Shown: positions 37,957-50,909 of the stretch, in pieces
Layout: every line of letters begins with the position of its first letter
Numbering within the stretch: position 1 is the first letter of the stretch
Origin: Saposhnikovia divaricata
Lineage: Eukaryota; Streptophyta; Magnoliopsida; Apiales; Apiaceae
Direction of reading: 5' to 3'
DNA: 64,000 nucleotides
Assembly: GCA_036435485.1 (NCBI GenBank)
Contig: CM071596.1
Coordinates: 140,207,001 to 140,271,000, forward strand
Made by a program: the position numbers and the translations under genes
The notes under the pieces: model-generated
What the model was told of the DNA's origin: nothing
The model's input: the letters and a program-made list of their open reading frames with translations, nothing else
Databases searched by the model: none

Positions 37957-40429
37957 CGCAGCACACTATTCCGCGTTCTCTTGAAATCAACTTTCGAATC
38001 ACAGCTTTAAATACTTGACGAGTTTCCGAATTTAACTTTACACGCTACATCTTCAACATTTAACACCACTCAAATTAACCACAAAATCATGACTTTCGAA
38101 ATTCACATTAAGATCCTTGTGCTAAATTTTCTTCCTTTTCTTGGAAACTCTTAAAATCGCTCTCGATTGATTTGCATATGCTTCATGAGTCTTCGATCAT
38201 CTTAATATGTGATCTACGATCATATTAAATTCTTCATCTGAATGTCGTTTGAAATCTTATTCATTGGAATATGCTTTGACTTAATTGTCTCATTTCTGAT
38301 ATCTCCTTATACAAAATAATTTCATTCCCTTGGTATAACAACTTCTTGATTTGGTTAATCGTTAAGACCTCAATGTCCGTTTTTGACCTCAAAACACTGC
38401 CTTTATCTTTCTCAAAAATCAAAATCTCCTTTTTTTCTGGTCCTCACAATTTGCTTGCATTTCGTTGTTAGGAAATAAATCTAATCCTGAGTTATATTTA
38501 ACTCTTTTTATAGTCATCACAATCCACTTCTTACTAACCTCCTTTATAACCATTTTGAATTTCTAAATTCTTAATAGTCATAAAAGCAGTCCTGCCACTC
38601 TCTTCATAAATTTCCCCAAGACTGATATGATATTATTCTTGACAAAACTCCCATCTTTCCAAGCTCGTAACATATAGCTTTAACTTCTGACTCTGCTTCT
38701 TGTTACCACACTTCCCTTCTGGTTACAGCCACAACTTCCCACATTTATCTTAATAAAATCTCTAAGGATTCTACTCCCGAAATCTTATTTTCTGATCATG
38801 GGATCTCGTTAATTTTTGCTAATTATCTTCCTTTAGGCAACTACGGTGCCCTTTCTCTTCTAACTCCATATCTTCGAGATTCCACATTCTTTTCTTAACT
38901 AAATTTTATATGTCTTCTATTTAATCACTTCTGGAAACTTTCTGGTTTCTCTGCCTTCCTCCTTATTGACATTTTATTCCATCTTGGTCAACTTTCCACC
39001 ATCCTTGATAATCATGACTTTCTACACTGGCTTGCATAAGTCATTTACTCCACATATTCACCTTACCCCTCATTCACTCTTGGTTCTTCTTGTTAATTCT
39101 TACAAACCTTTCCGTTCTGCTTCACTCTACTTTACTCAAGTCAACCTTCCTTGATTGTAAAATCTTATATTCAACGATGGATTTGAAACATTCAAAATCT
39201 TATGATATTTTATTTACTATCTCTGCCCTTCAGTAGGTGTCCAAAACAATCTTTCTTCGGCATTGAACATCTTATACCCATATCTCCATTACCATTCTCT
39301 TTTCGCCCTTAACAATATCTGCAATCATGCACTCTTATTTACTGTTCTATTTCCTGTATTCAATTCTCATTAGCCTCAGACCTTGTCCATGCTTTATCGG
39401 TTCAGTAATTATTCCAATTTGACATGACATATCTATCTTAAGCACCAAATTCTTAAACTTGCATAACCAATTCTTCGTCCATGCAGTTATAGTTCTATCA
39501 TTTAAGACGTCATCACGCCCATCTTCGCATTCTTCATCATTAGGAATTAGGAATTTTTGAAAAGATTTAATTTCTGAAAAGGAAGTCAATAAAATAAATG
39601 GGCGTCAATATGAATAAAGACTAAGTTTGTTTGATAAAGCTTTTATAAAGGAGTTTAATCGAGAGATCAATATGATCTTTTTGAACTATTATCAGGTTGC
39701 ATTTGTCACTTGGTTAACCACCATAGTACATAAGGATGGCCAGTCCTTAGTACTTTCGTGACAAACACAATCAGTGGCTTCCCACGGACTTCTATCACAA
39801 AGATAAGATGTCCCTGAATCCCTATCTACATAGGTTGTTCATCTCAGCTGGAATAAAGAAAAATCAAGCATTCATGATACTGGAAGGGATTCAGGAGTTT
39901 CAAAAATCTTCATGTAAAATTGAATCAAGTACTCTCTGAAAAATTCAGATATTTCTGAAAGAACGAGATTGAAGTCGACTAAATCTGAATACGAAACTCA
40001 TCATCGATTGATGTATAAAAGACCTTTCAATAGATGCTTCAATGATTGATCAAGCAAATATTCAAGAAATTCCTAATTATTCATAACCTCACTCTTGTCG
40101 ACTAAGCACTAATATACTTAGCTACCAAAACCGGCCTGACAATAATGAGTTGAATAAATAAGAAGATTTTGATTCATTCTCGATTTTGGACCGTCACTGC
40201 GCAACGAATGCCTCAGCAACGATACCAACCGGGAATTAATTTACGACAATTCAAAAGAAGAATAAGAAGTTTCTTTAAGCAATGAATTTGAATGAATCAA
40301 TGATTAAGGGTGCACAACTGCGCTCAACTTCCAATTCTTGCTAATAATAACTTTCCACTTCATGTTCACAACTTTCTCGTATTCTCTCCATGACGTTCAC
40401 ATCGTAACTCCTAATCTGTTTCACTGACC

Positions 40430-40454
40430 ATAACCTGTAGCTCTAATACCAACT
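40430..40454 (-). other. Primer binding site of B1
   Basis: On the minus strand, TTGGTATTAGAGCTACAG follows the LTR end CTACA directly. It is tRNA-iMet-like with one change (TGGTATTAGAGC). It fixes the element's orientation. Confidence 0.85.
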
Positions 40455-43400
40455 TGTAGCATCCCAAAATCTGGGGTATAGATTTGGGGCCATTAATCAC
40501 AATTAACATCTAACAATTCTGAATATAATTATCATATAACAACAAAAACATTAAAAACCCCTTAACCAAGATAGCATACAGGTTATAGTATGAAACAAAC
40601 TATCGAATTATAAATTTTACAACCATTCTCAGAATAAACTACTATACAAGTTTTATAACTACATGAGATTTCTGTCTATCTAGATGTCCCACCTTGACCA
40701 ATTCCCAACCACTATCCGATGAGATTCCATAACTTGATCGTCTCCTCTCGCTGCTGGAAAGCAACACCACTGACCATTACTAGGTCCACTAATCCTCTCT
40801 ATTAACTAAAGAAAACAAATAAGCAAGAGTGAGCCAACAGTGCTTAGCAAGTGCAATAGTGATGACAATTTCAATAACAATCACAATTCTGATAAACAAA
40901 GGGGTTTCATCTCATTCTATGAAAGAATCGGATATATCAACTTTTAGACTGCCACGAGGGCCAAAAATTCGCCATTAATAATGTGCATTAGAAACTAGAA
41001 CTGATAAGAGTTCCGATATCAAAATATTATTAAAACAGAATTTCAAGTAGTCAAGAACTAAACATCTCAATCTCAGAGTATAGATTAGAATTGGAATTTT
41101 TTTTTTATTTTAAAAAAAACATCAAGGTTAGGCTGCTAATCAGTCACGCACTAACCTCGGACAAACGCACACAGCAATGCCCTTATTTGGATCCATGGCA
41201 CACATTGGCCTTAACTTCTGACCATTAATCTGGTCTCTCCGAAGGGACATCTGTTGACTATAATATGGTCTCCCCGAAGGGACATCTGTTTTAAAAACAT
41301 TTCCAATTTTAAGACACACGCATTACGTGTCGGAACAATCAACAACCTTTCTCAACCAACTAACTGGAAAACTCACGTTCCAAAACGGTAACTCATAATT
41401 TGAAGAATCAACAGAAGAGCAATTTATATCATCAAGTATCGACAAGTTCGATACAATACAGGGTGATAACCGAATAATCAAGATCTTCAATAGATATCGA
41501 TGAGTCCGATACGATACAGAGGAATAACCAACTAGTCAAGATCTTTAATAAATACCAACAAGTTCGGTAATAAGTGGGGTGGAGAATATATATAGAACAA
41601 TACTTTGAGTCCATATCGATAAGATAGGTGTAAGTAATTAGGGACATAACATCAATAACTTCATTAAAGAGAGAATCGAATTGGGCAATAATAAAAGGTA
41701 TAAAGTGCAACAAAATTATCAACAAGTAAAATTCCAAGTTAGAGCAAGGGTATAATCAAGCTCAGCGCGTTTAATAAAATTTTTACGACACGTTGAATGG
41801 TTTAAGTCAACATAAGTGAATAAAGTAGTTTAAAAACAATTATTTGTAAAATAATTTCAGGGTGAGTAATAGCGGTTCAGTTTAGGGAAAATATTTTCAA
41901 AAAGGGAATCCTTTGGTGAAAATATGCTAAAAATCAAGAATTTCATTAACAAGTATTTATGGGGATTTAAAATTTGGATTCTCTCTATTTAGAAAATCCC
42001 TTTATCATTTTTCAAGGAAAATAAAAGAAATGGCATTCCATTGAGGAATCCAATAACATACCATGAGTAAAGTATTTTGCAGAAAAGGTTATTGGTATGA
42101 TCCTTTGAAAATTTGGTATTTGAACTATGGGGGGGAACATAAACATTTTCACGCTAATTGAAGATTATACCATTTTCTAAACATAGTTGATCAATCCATA
42201 CAACAAAGGAATTGAATTGCATCACTTGAATGATAAGTGAAGAGCAAGACACTTGCCTCGATTTAATGAGTTCTCGACCTTAACATCGATCCACAACTCA
42301 GTTTCATGACAATTCTTTACTTGCTAGCCTTTTATGTGGCCGTACTTCCATTTCTACTTCGTAACTTACCAACTTCCACGTCAATACCCCCATCGGCTTT
42401 GATACCTGTCCCTCTGTCCATCTTTCCGTTTACCCGCGCACTGCTCTTGGCCAGGTTTCCTATTCGAACCTTTACAAGGTCAGATACTATTTCAGTATTA
42501 ACTGAAGCAAAACCTTATTGTTTGCTCTATTCTACCCATGCGCGTCCTATAATGCTTTTACACATATTATATATAAACGTATACAATCATATTCACATAA
42601 TAGCTTTAGTATAACCAACTAGGTCAAATAAACACTTCACATAAACACTAAACACAGGTGGCCACTTAATACCTAAATACTATCTAGTGGCAAACACCTC
42701 AACACAATACCACGCCTCAAGTCTTCACATCAACAATTACATATTACCTAGACCCTTAGAAATCATAACATACTTTCAAATCATCGAAATCAAATAGATT
42801 TTAAATAGATTTGCAGGGGAATTTTAGAAAATTTCGGCATGAGGTATTCGTAAGTAGGACTATCCCCCTATTTTTCAATTCCACAATTTTGACTCAAAAA
42901 TCATTGAAAATAAAGATGCTTCAGTGGCAGTAACATAAAAGTAAACAAATGAGGAAAAGTACCCGCCCAGACATGCGGCAACTAAACACATAAGAAAAAT
43001 TACCCGCCCAGACATGCGGCACCTAAACATATAATGAAAATTAACCGCCCAGACATGCGGCACTTCAACACGCAAGGAAAAATAAATCGACAGTTTAACT
43101 TTGACATAGATCACATTTGAAAGCTTTTAACCCAATAAATGAATTCATAATTTCATATAAAATTTTTGAAATAACCGTTTTGTAAATTGAACTATCCTAG
43201 GGTCACAGCCCCTCATTTTCAATCAAACCAAATCAAAGCAAACCATACAGCCTCTAAGGCCAGTGGTACATTTCAGAAATCACCACTTAACATTTATACA
43301 AAATATACAGTTTAAGCAATTATACATTACTCTAACAAGTATGACATCCAACCATTACTATGACTCGACCTATAACATTTAGCACATAAACACTTTCAAA

Positions 43401-43905
43401 TTAGCAAACTCATATAACTACACGTTATATGACAATAACAATTAACACTAAACAATTACAATTAACAATTAACCACTAAAGACCACTAAGCCAAACATAT
43501 TACCGCACCCACGATCAATATCAAAATTACAATTATTAATCAACAATCATTAAACCCGAATATTTAATCGAACTCACAATTAATCCCGACACTTATAATT
43601 AAATGTACTCTCAAAATTAAATACGGGAGTTACAACTATTCTCAAAATTCGAACATAATCTAATTATGAAAATTAGCACCATAATCTCGAAATTTAAGTC
43701 AAATTAAATTACCACAATTAAGTAATTTAACCATTATAAACTTTGTGAAATATAATACGAAAATTAAAGCAATAATATCACAATTTAAGCCTAATTTTAT
43801 TACAACAATTACATAATTAAAATACGATAATTATGCGCAAATACAAGCTTTCGCAATTATACCTTTTCCGGTGAATATTGAACACCTCCACCATCTCTCT
43901 CCTTC

Positions 43906-43971
<66 letters not shown>

Positions 43972-44836
43972 TCCCCAGCTGTTGCGCGTGCCATCCTTGC
44001 GCAGCTGCAGCGTGACTCCGGCCACCACCGCCGCGCGGTGGGGTCGCCCCCTTTCCTGCTGCACATACCCACATACACACTCCGAGATAAACACACACAC
44101 GCGCGATTTATACACACACGTATATATGTATATATATATATATACATCAATAAGAAATTGATTCCCAATCAAGAATCCCCAATTCAATTAATCCCCCAAA
44201 CCCTAATTTTTTTTCCAATTTCTATTTCTCTCTCCCCGCTCTTGTTTTCTCTCGGCTGTCCTTTCTTAATGGGCTTGGCCCAATACTAATATATTCTGCC
44301 ATACCTTCTATCCGGCCCAATTAAAACACTTATTCGCTTTTAATACCAATAAACAACTTTTATAAATTGAAATTAAATAAAATATTCAGAAAAATAAACT
44401 TTTCATTTTTAAAATAAAGAATATAAAATTACGAGCACACACAAATTTTTAAAATATTTTTCGGATCAAAAATGTATTAAATATGAATTTTACAAATTTT
44501 GATGCTTTAAATACAATAAAATCCTTAAAAACATTTTAAAATACCACAACACCCAAATTAATCCACCCAACAATTTTTAAAACTCAATAAATATAAAAAG
44601 ACAATATTACAAAAGATTTCATGATTTTTAATGCCTCCGATAATTTTATAAAATTGACAGAGGATTAAATACATGATTTAAATATATTCAAATCCTCAAA
44701 AATACAAATAAAATTACACCGACCTTCACAACTTACCCAAATCATCATATAAACACATAAGCACAATTTCACATAATAAATTCATAATTCAAATTAAATG
44801 AATAATTCTAAATTCGAAATTTTCTAGGGCGTTATA
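40455..44836 (-). repeat. 5' LTR of B1
   Basis: Same ends and landmarks as the 3' LTR: tandem 41-bp units at about 42960-43080, CT run 43912-43966, telo-box 44198-44206, site II palindrome 44268-44284. The two LTRs look highly similar by eye, with small indels, indicating a fairly recent insertion. Confidence 0.9.
43912..43966. repeat. (TC)27 microsatellite in B1 5' LTR
   Basis: A 55-bp run, shorter than the 92-bp run in its partner LTR, so the length changed after insertion. Confidence 0.95.
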
Positions 44837-45759
44837 TTTCATGTCTTGTATTTAATCGGGACATTGTATGGTAGAAGGAATTGATTGTACGGGAACGATT
44901 CACTGACTAGGTTCTAGGTATTATAAGCAGTGGATTCATATTATCCGGATAGTCGCGATATGCTATGAAGTATCCCTCACAATGTAGAATAAATTTGATT
45001 AATTATTTAATTAATTATATTTAATGAATTAGAAGAATTCATATGAATGATAATAAAATAGTTTTATTATTATTTATTTCTACTACCGGCTTACTATTGA
45101 ACCTACAGGGTCACATAATAAAAGAGACTAATTTATTGGTGGAGGAATTAATTAATAATGGCTAGTAATTATTTATTTGTGAAGTAAATAATTAATTAGA
45201 CATTTTATAATTGATTAAATAATATTTAATTGATTATAAATTAATTAAGATGAGTTCTTAATATTAATAATTAAGGATTTGATTTAAATAAATTAAATCA
45301 AGTGAGAGAATTATTTTCTAAAGTGTTTAGAAAAAGAACTAATGATTAAAAGAGTTTTTAATCATAATTAATTTATTAATGAGATTAATTGATTTGTGGG
45401 GTTAGTAATTATATTATTTTATAGGGAAAATTCAGCGGAATTTTTTGCCTATAAATATATCATTATATGCCCTAAAAGCCTTAACCCTATTTTTAAAATA
45501 CGTGAAAAGAGAAGGAAGCAACCCTAATTCTCTCTCAGTATTCTTCCTCCCTCCATTGAATCAAGGTCTTGGTGAATAATTGTGGAGTGCTTCACACACT
45601 GAGAAGCAGCTGCTAGGAGTCCTTTGTCATCATCATCGATCAATTTTAAAGGTTAGAACCTGATCTTATACGTATATCCATGAATCGTATACGTTATATA
45701 TGCGATATATATGTTATAAATTGTGTTTTACGCTCCCGTTTATGCGATAAATTCCTTCA
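44837..45759 (+). repeat. Copia LTR, right piece
   Basis: Continues the LTR begun at 31570 and ends TTCCTTCA at 45759, immediately before a copia PBS. The element has TG...CA ends. Confidence 0.78.
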
Positions 45760-45760
45760 A

Positions 45761-45780
45761 TGGTATCAGAGCATAGGTTG
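45761..45780 (+). other. Copia primer binding site
   Basis: TGGTATCAGAGCATAGGTTG starts two bases after the LTR end. It is a classic initiator-Met tRNA primer site. Confidence 0.9.
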
Positions 45781-46515
45781 TATGCATCTAGATTCGTGGA
45801 AAAAAATTCAGAATTTTATGATGTTGTATGAATTTTTTATGGATTTATTCGTATATGAGGCTATGATCGATTTAATTGAGAATTATGTCAAAATCGATTA
45901 TAAAAATATTTTTGATCCAAGAATATGATTCTACAATTGTTGTAGATCAACAGGATATTTTTTCCTGAATTTATTAATATGCAGATTATTTATTTTTGAT
46001 TTATGAAAGTATTTAAAAATGTTTTTAATACAAAAATTATAATCTGAATATTCAATTGAGTAATGATTATTGTAATCATTGGCTGGTGCAAAGAAATGTG
46101 TGTGTGTGCAGGAAAAGACGGGAAGAAGTCAGTAGTTGTCAACGCTGTCAGCGTTGGACTGCGCGTATGACGCGTGCGACGCGTGTACTGCGTGGGACCC
46201 ACGCGCGGCAGGATTATGCAATTTTGTTTTGGCTTTTTTGGACGCATACGAACTTCGATTGAGACGTGTAAGGTACCGCTGGATTCATTTTTTCGAGACG
46301 CACCTACTGGGATTAATTAATGTTTTTAATAAATTAGTTGTGAACTAATTATAGCCCTTCGAGCTTATTTGATGTCTTAATTGATGGTATTAAATACATC
46401 CATTAATTCGTACACTTGTATAATTGTGCTATATGTTATAACATGCCTTCCTTTATGTTTATAATTTGAGATATATGCCTATGTTTATCATGCGATGATA
46501 GATTTAGGTGGACTT
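45781..46515 (+). other. Copia leader sequence
   Basis: Non-coding, A/T-rich leader with a CpG-rich island at about 46130-46215 (repeated CGCGT). No gag start is seen before the next element edge at 46516. Confidence 0.5.
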
Positions 46516-47654
46516 TGTTCACACAAAATCACGCAAGCGTACGTGGTCACAAGTAATATAAGATAAAGTTAAGTTCGTTCCCACAGAGACTGGTGTAAAA
46601 TAGAATATGCACTTATGCAACAATGTATGATTTCAATTCACTGTTAAGACAAGTATCAAATTTGGGTTTTAGTTATCTAAATTATCTAAGAAGCAATTTA
46701 ATACTATTAAGATCTAATTAACTAACGTGGTTTAAAATTGATTTACTAATGAGAGAATAAACATGGGATCCTAACTTCATTAAATACTTCGTCTAGAGTT
46801 GAAGCCTCTAATCAAAGCATGTGATGGTTATGATAACTGATCGGACAACACGAAACAAGTACACACTACCTGTCAATATACGTATACCAAACTACTCAAA
46901 CATCCACAAAAGAAATAGAAGCTGGGTAGACAGCAATTATGTTTAGACCCTATATGTCTATAAGATTTGAAAACATAACGGTTTAAGAACATGTTATCCA
47001 TAGAGATCACATAGGGCAGTGTAAGATGGTTAAAATTACACTACGAATCATGATGTCAAACATAAACCTATGCTAGCATGGCAAGTCCTAATCTTTAGAT
47101 CCACTGTCACTTCAATAATGATTAACAATTTAGATGTTAGCAATTCATCACAATTCATCACACACAAATCTTTAAAGCAAACAAACTACTAAACTACATA
47201 GATAAATCCGTTAGAATCCCATGAAAACGATTAGTTCATAATCAAACGGCTCATCATCATGGGATCTAGTGATAACATGATGATAAACAAAGTATGAAGA
47301 AAAACAATAGTGCTAGAGTGTAGATTTAAGAAAACAAATCCCAAAAACATCCAAGAGTTTAGCCTAAAAGAATAATACAAAAGATGAAGTAGATCTAGAA
47401 CTCCGTTTCTTGTCACTAGCGTTAGGAATCCTTCTCCAAGTCTGAATCTCCGTCTCTCGGCTCTCTCTCTGTGTTGTATTAAGTGTTGGTTCGTTTTATG
47501 ATGAAGGATTGTGCTTATATAGGCCCCTGGAGTCTTGGACTGCAAGAAATAGCCTTAAAATTCAATTTTACATCAAATCAGGAAAACCGGCAGCCGAAGA
47601 CCGCGCACCTGCGCCTAGCCACCGCGCGCCCGCGCGTCCTAAATTCTCACCTGC
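46516..47654 (-). repeat. Truncated Tat/Athila-type LTR
   Basis: On the minus strand the LTR ends ...ACGCTTGCGTGATTTTGTGT and then GAACA at 46516, preceded by a TCTCTGTGGGAACGAACTT motif, as in other Tat/Athila-type LTRs. The upstream part is cut at the junction with the A4 LTR at 47654/47655. A GC-rich block lies at 47585-47654. The minus-strand ORF 47231-47545 has no domain. Confidence 0.6.
47511..47525 (-). promoter_or_regulatory. TATA box of the Tat/Athila-type LTR
   Basis: On the minus strand GGCCTATATAAGCAC is a strong plant TATA box. A short CA- and GA-rich stretch about 50 bp downstream is a plausible start region. Confidence 0.6.
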
Positions 47655-49716
47655 GCCATAGCATGCATGCCTACTTTCAAGTCTATTGCAATACTTGTTC
47701 CCTGATTGATGTTGGCTTATAAGTTAGATACCAGATATACTAATTATAAGCCGGGTATTGCTAAGACCCTTAGTGAAGGGCATATGATCTCATTCTTTTA
47801 ATAAAGACCGGGAGTCTGTATTTTGTAATATAGAGATAGTCATGGAAACCCGGAAGGATTGCAGTGACAGATTATTTGAGGGATGTTATTTATGAACATT
47901 ATTTATATTTCCATAAGTATTATGTACTTGGAAATTATTCGAGAATGTTATTTGAATACTCATTCGAGATTATTTATTTAATGAATATTCATTTGAGGCT
48001 ATTGATTTAGATGAATATTATTTTGGAATATTCATTCGAGTTTATTTATTTAATGAATATTATTTCGAATATTAAATTGAGTTTAATTGTTTATTTTATA
48101 TTATTTTCGAATACTCATTTGAGCTTATTTACTTAATGAATATTATCTTGGATATTCATTTAAGGTTTTAATTATTTTCTTGGATATTATTTTGAATATT
48201 TATTCGAGGTATTATTATTTAATGAATATTTTATATATACTTATTCGAGGGTTAATCATGAGCAATATTTACATTAAGAATATTCTTGAACTATTTCTGG
48301 TTTAATAAATATTCTTTGAATATTTATTTAATTCTTTCAACTAGTTCTAAAATGAGATATTTTATTCAAAAATTTCCTTGATATTCAAATACTATGTAAA
48401 TTATCTTTGAGTCGTATTATTATTATTTTATCAAGGAAGGTTCTCAAAACTCCATTCTTCATTCGAATCTATCTTCTAAAATATAAGGGAACCTTGCTTG
48501 AGGGATATTATTTCTTTGACTGCCCGGTCATATACTTTTTAAAATACCTTTTCACTTACATATTGATTCTTTTCAAACATCGATATGAGTCTTTTTGATT
48601 ACCTCCTCAACACTCGAGGGGTAAGATTGATGGAACAAGTTTATATCCATTAACAAGCATCAGCTTGGGAAATATTGGTGAATTTTCCTTTCCAATTAGA
48701 TACGACAACTTTGTGGAGTCCTATCAACAAGTAGTACACTTGGGGAAAGGAGGACAAACTTTACATTTCAGAGTCATGGATTTATTCAAACTAGGAGACG
48801 TGTGTAAGAGGCCGAGTCAGTTCTTCCTTCTACCGGTAGTAAACTATATTAGGGTGTACCATCTCCGACTGATCATCGGGGAGTGGGATAGCTGGCGCGT
48901 GATAACTCCAGTATTAGTTCATCTCCCAAATTGGGAATTTCATGCAACACGTATCGAAGAGACTTCTTTCAGGTTGACGGGCATTCCCCACAACACGTAT
49001 CGAAGAGACTTCTTTCAGGTTGACAGGAGTTTGAAAAACATTCAAAACTGGGATTGCAATATTTTCCTGAAATTCCCTTCTTTTAGGACATATGATGATG
49101 TCTTGCTATTACCATGCACAACAGATATTTCTACAGAATATATGTTTTGAGTTACCTTGTAACTTCATTCTTTACCTTATACTGGCACTATGTTCGATAA
49201 TGCATGGCATATGGTTTCAAAGATATTTCAGAACTGTTATATATTATTATTCAGTTACATATTATTTTTGGTGGGCTATTGCTCACCCTTGTTTTATTTA
49301 TTATATCACAACAACAGCTAGATCTAATGGCCAACACAAATCGCACTCGGTGCAAGCAGGGACAGCAGTCATAAGGTTGCCAACTGATGTCATGGTCGGC
49401 ATTGCTGAGGTAGGAGCAACCAGTAGGCTAGACTGTCAGCTTTTGATTCATCAGACTTATTATATGAATGACCTATGTAAATGGATGGCAAAGAGTATGT
49501 AATAGTTAAATTGTAATTCTTTTGGGTTGTAAGAACTCAAAACTTGTGATTAATAATATTTTTTGGTTACTCTGATTTCATCTCTGGGACTATAACTGGT
49601 GTGTTTTATGTTGTTGTTTTAGGTCACAAGGTTGTAATACAATTTATGTTGATTTTATGGATGGAAATTGAGTCAATAACGACCGGATCCACGATCCCGG
49701 ATCTCGGGCTATTACA
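47655..49716 (+). repeat. Truncated 5' LTR of A4
   Basis: It begins in mid-LTR at GCCATAGCATGCATGCC (A1 equivalent near 6882) and ends CGGGCTATTACA at 49716. It contains the palindrome array (about 47890-48330), a duplicated unit of about 47 bp (CACGTATCGAAGAGACTTC at about 48946 and 48993) and the stem-loop at 49272-49285. ORFs 48665-49150 and 49092-49502 are LTR sequence, not genes. Confidence 0.88.
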
Positions 49717-49720
49717 GAAA

Positions 49721-49732
49721 TTGTATAAGAGC
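49721..49732 (+). other. Degenerate primer binding site of A4
   Basis: TTGTATAAGAGC differs at two positions from TGGTATCAGAGC and lies four bases after the LTR end. Confidence 0.7.
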
Positions 49733-49890
49733 GAGAGTTATATATCCCAGAGATGAGGCGACGTTATAACAATAAATTCACTAAGAAAATAAGAGCTCTT
49801 GCCAAGTTCACCTAAAACCCTTATGGGAACTCTTAAGTATCATAATAGTAACTTAGCTCGATATCGTATCGACGAGCAAGGCGACAGACC

Positions 49891-50112
49891 TTGAGGCTTA
49901 AGAGCAGCAGCACAATGATGCTTTATTATATGACTGACGATCGGCTTATAGATTCAATAGAGTACCCTACTGAGAACCTGGAGGAGGTTCCAGCTAAGGA
50001 GGTGAATCCTGTTAAGGATAAGGAGCTTACCCTTAAGGAAATGAGGGCTGCATCCAGAACGACTGTCAGGGCTAAGATTATAGTGCTCAGAGAAGTGAGC
50101 GTCAAGAACTGA
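49891..50112 (+). pseudogene. Leader ORF remnant of A4 (73 codons)
   Basis: A charged ORF (ENLEEVPAKEVNPVKDKE, then TVRAKIIVLREV) at the position of the A2 extra ORF. Its Arg-rich end loosely recalls the A2 C-terminus. Probably a shortened relic. Confidence 0.4.
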
Positions 50113-50909
50113 GATATTATTAAGAAAAATAAAGATGCATATTGGATTCGTAGCCGGACTATCGGATGTAGAACCAGAAAGTAAGACAGGTTGGAAGAAT
50201 TACTTGAGATCTTATATGGGGATAGATAAGAATCCTTAGAGACTTTTGGATTATTGAGAAAAGAATTAGAATGATGCGTGATTGTCAAAGACATCTATAT
50301 AGGACGGGGAGTAGAGTCTCCAGGAGCAGTTGAGATAGAGGCAGCAAGTGCCATATCATTGGATAAATGAATTAGTGTGAATATTGTCAAAGGTAATTCG
50401 CCATGAGAAGGCAGATTCCATAGGTTATAAATTATGAAGTCAAATTAAGATAGAGGATGTGATCTTATCCAGGAAATGTTCATATTTTGTTGAATGGATC
50501 AACTTAAAAAGTAAAGACAGTGTGAAATAATGGCATGATTGGACAATGTGATAGAAGTAGTAAGCGAGACGATGATCTCAGAACCTACAAGAGGAAAAGA
50601 CCAGTGAGTCTATGATAAACTCGTAATAAGACTACTGTCAGGGATTAAGTATAGGGTTATTTCAATTCAGTGAAATGACGAACCAGAAACATTAGATACA
50701 TGTGATTCAGAGGAATATTAAATTCTTTCTTTTCCTTAAATGGATTGTAGTAGTTGCCTTAAGTTTACTCCGACAATGAATCATAAATGGATCAAGTAAT
50801 ACGAACAGTAGTTAGGAGGTAATGGAGAATGTTTTAAGATGAAACCTGAAAGAGCAAGTGTATGCCAAGTTCTAGAAGTAGGAATTCTGATAGAATGAAG
50901 TTCAGTTAT
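50113..50909 (+). pseudogene. pol: Decayed A4 body ending in RT
   Basis: Only the last 60 bp are recognisable: QVYAKF and NEVQ around stop codons, the RT stretch matching A1 2355-2411. gag, protease and most RT are missing from the preceding 700 bp. Confidence 0.6.

Larger units (their letters stand above)
36800..40454 (-). other. Internal domain of B1, no recognisable protein
   Basis: 3655 bp between the LTRs. Most of it aligns with the B2 internal domain (55001-58167), so it is a conserved sequence, but neither strand holds a long ORF or a known retroelement motif. ORFs 36898-37143, 37213-37434 and 39347-39589 were examined and show no domain. A 50-bp (AT)25 run at 37903-37952 is nearly absent in B2. 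Confidence 0.75.

Noticed and set aside
48665..49150. A 161-codon ORF that looks protein-like
   Set aside because: It lies wholly inside the A-family LTR, is not open in the A1 or A2 LTRs, and includes a local duplication of about 47 bp.
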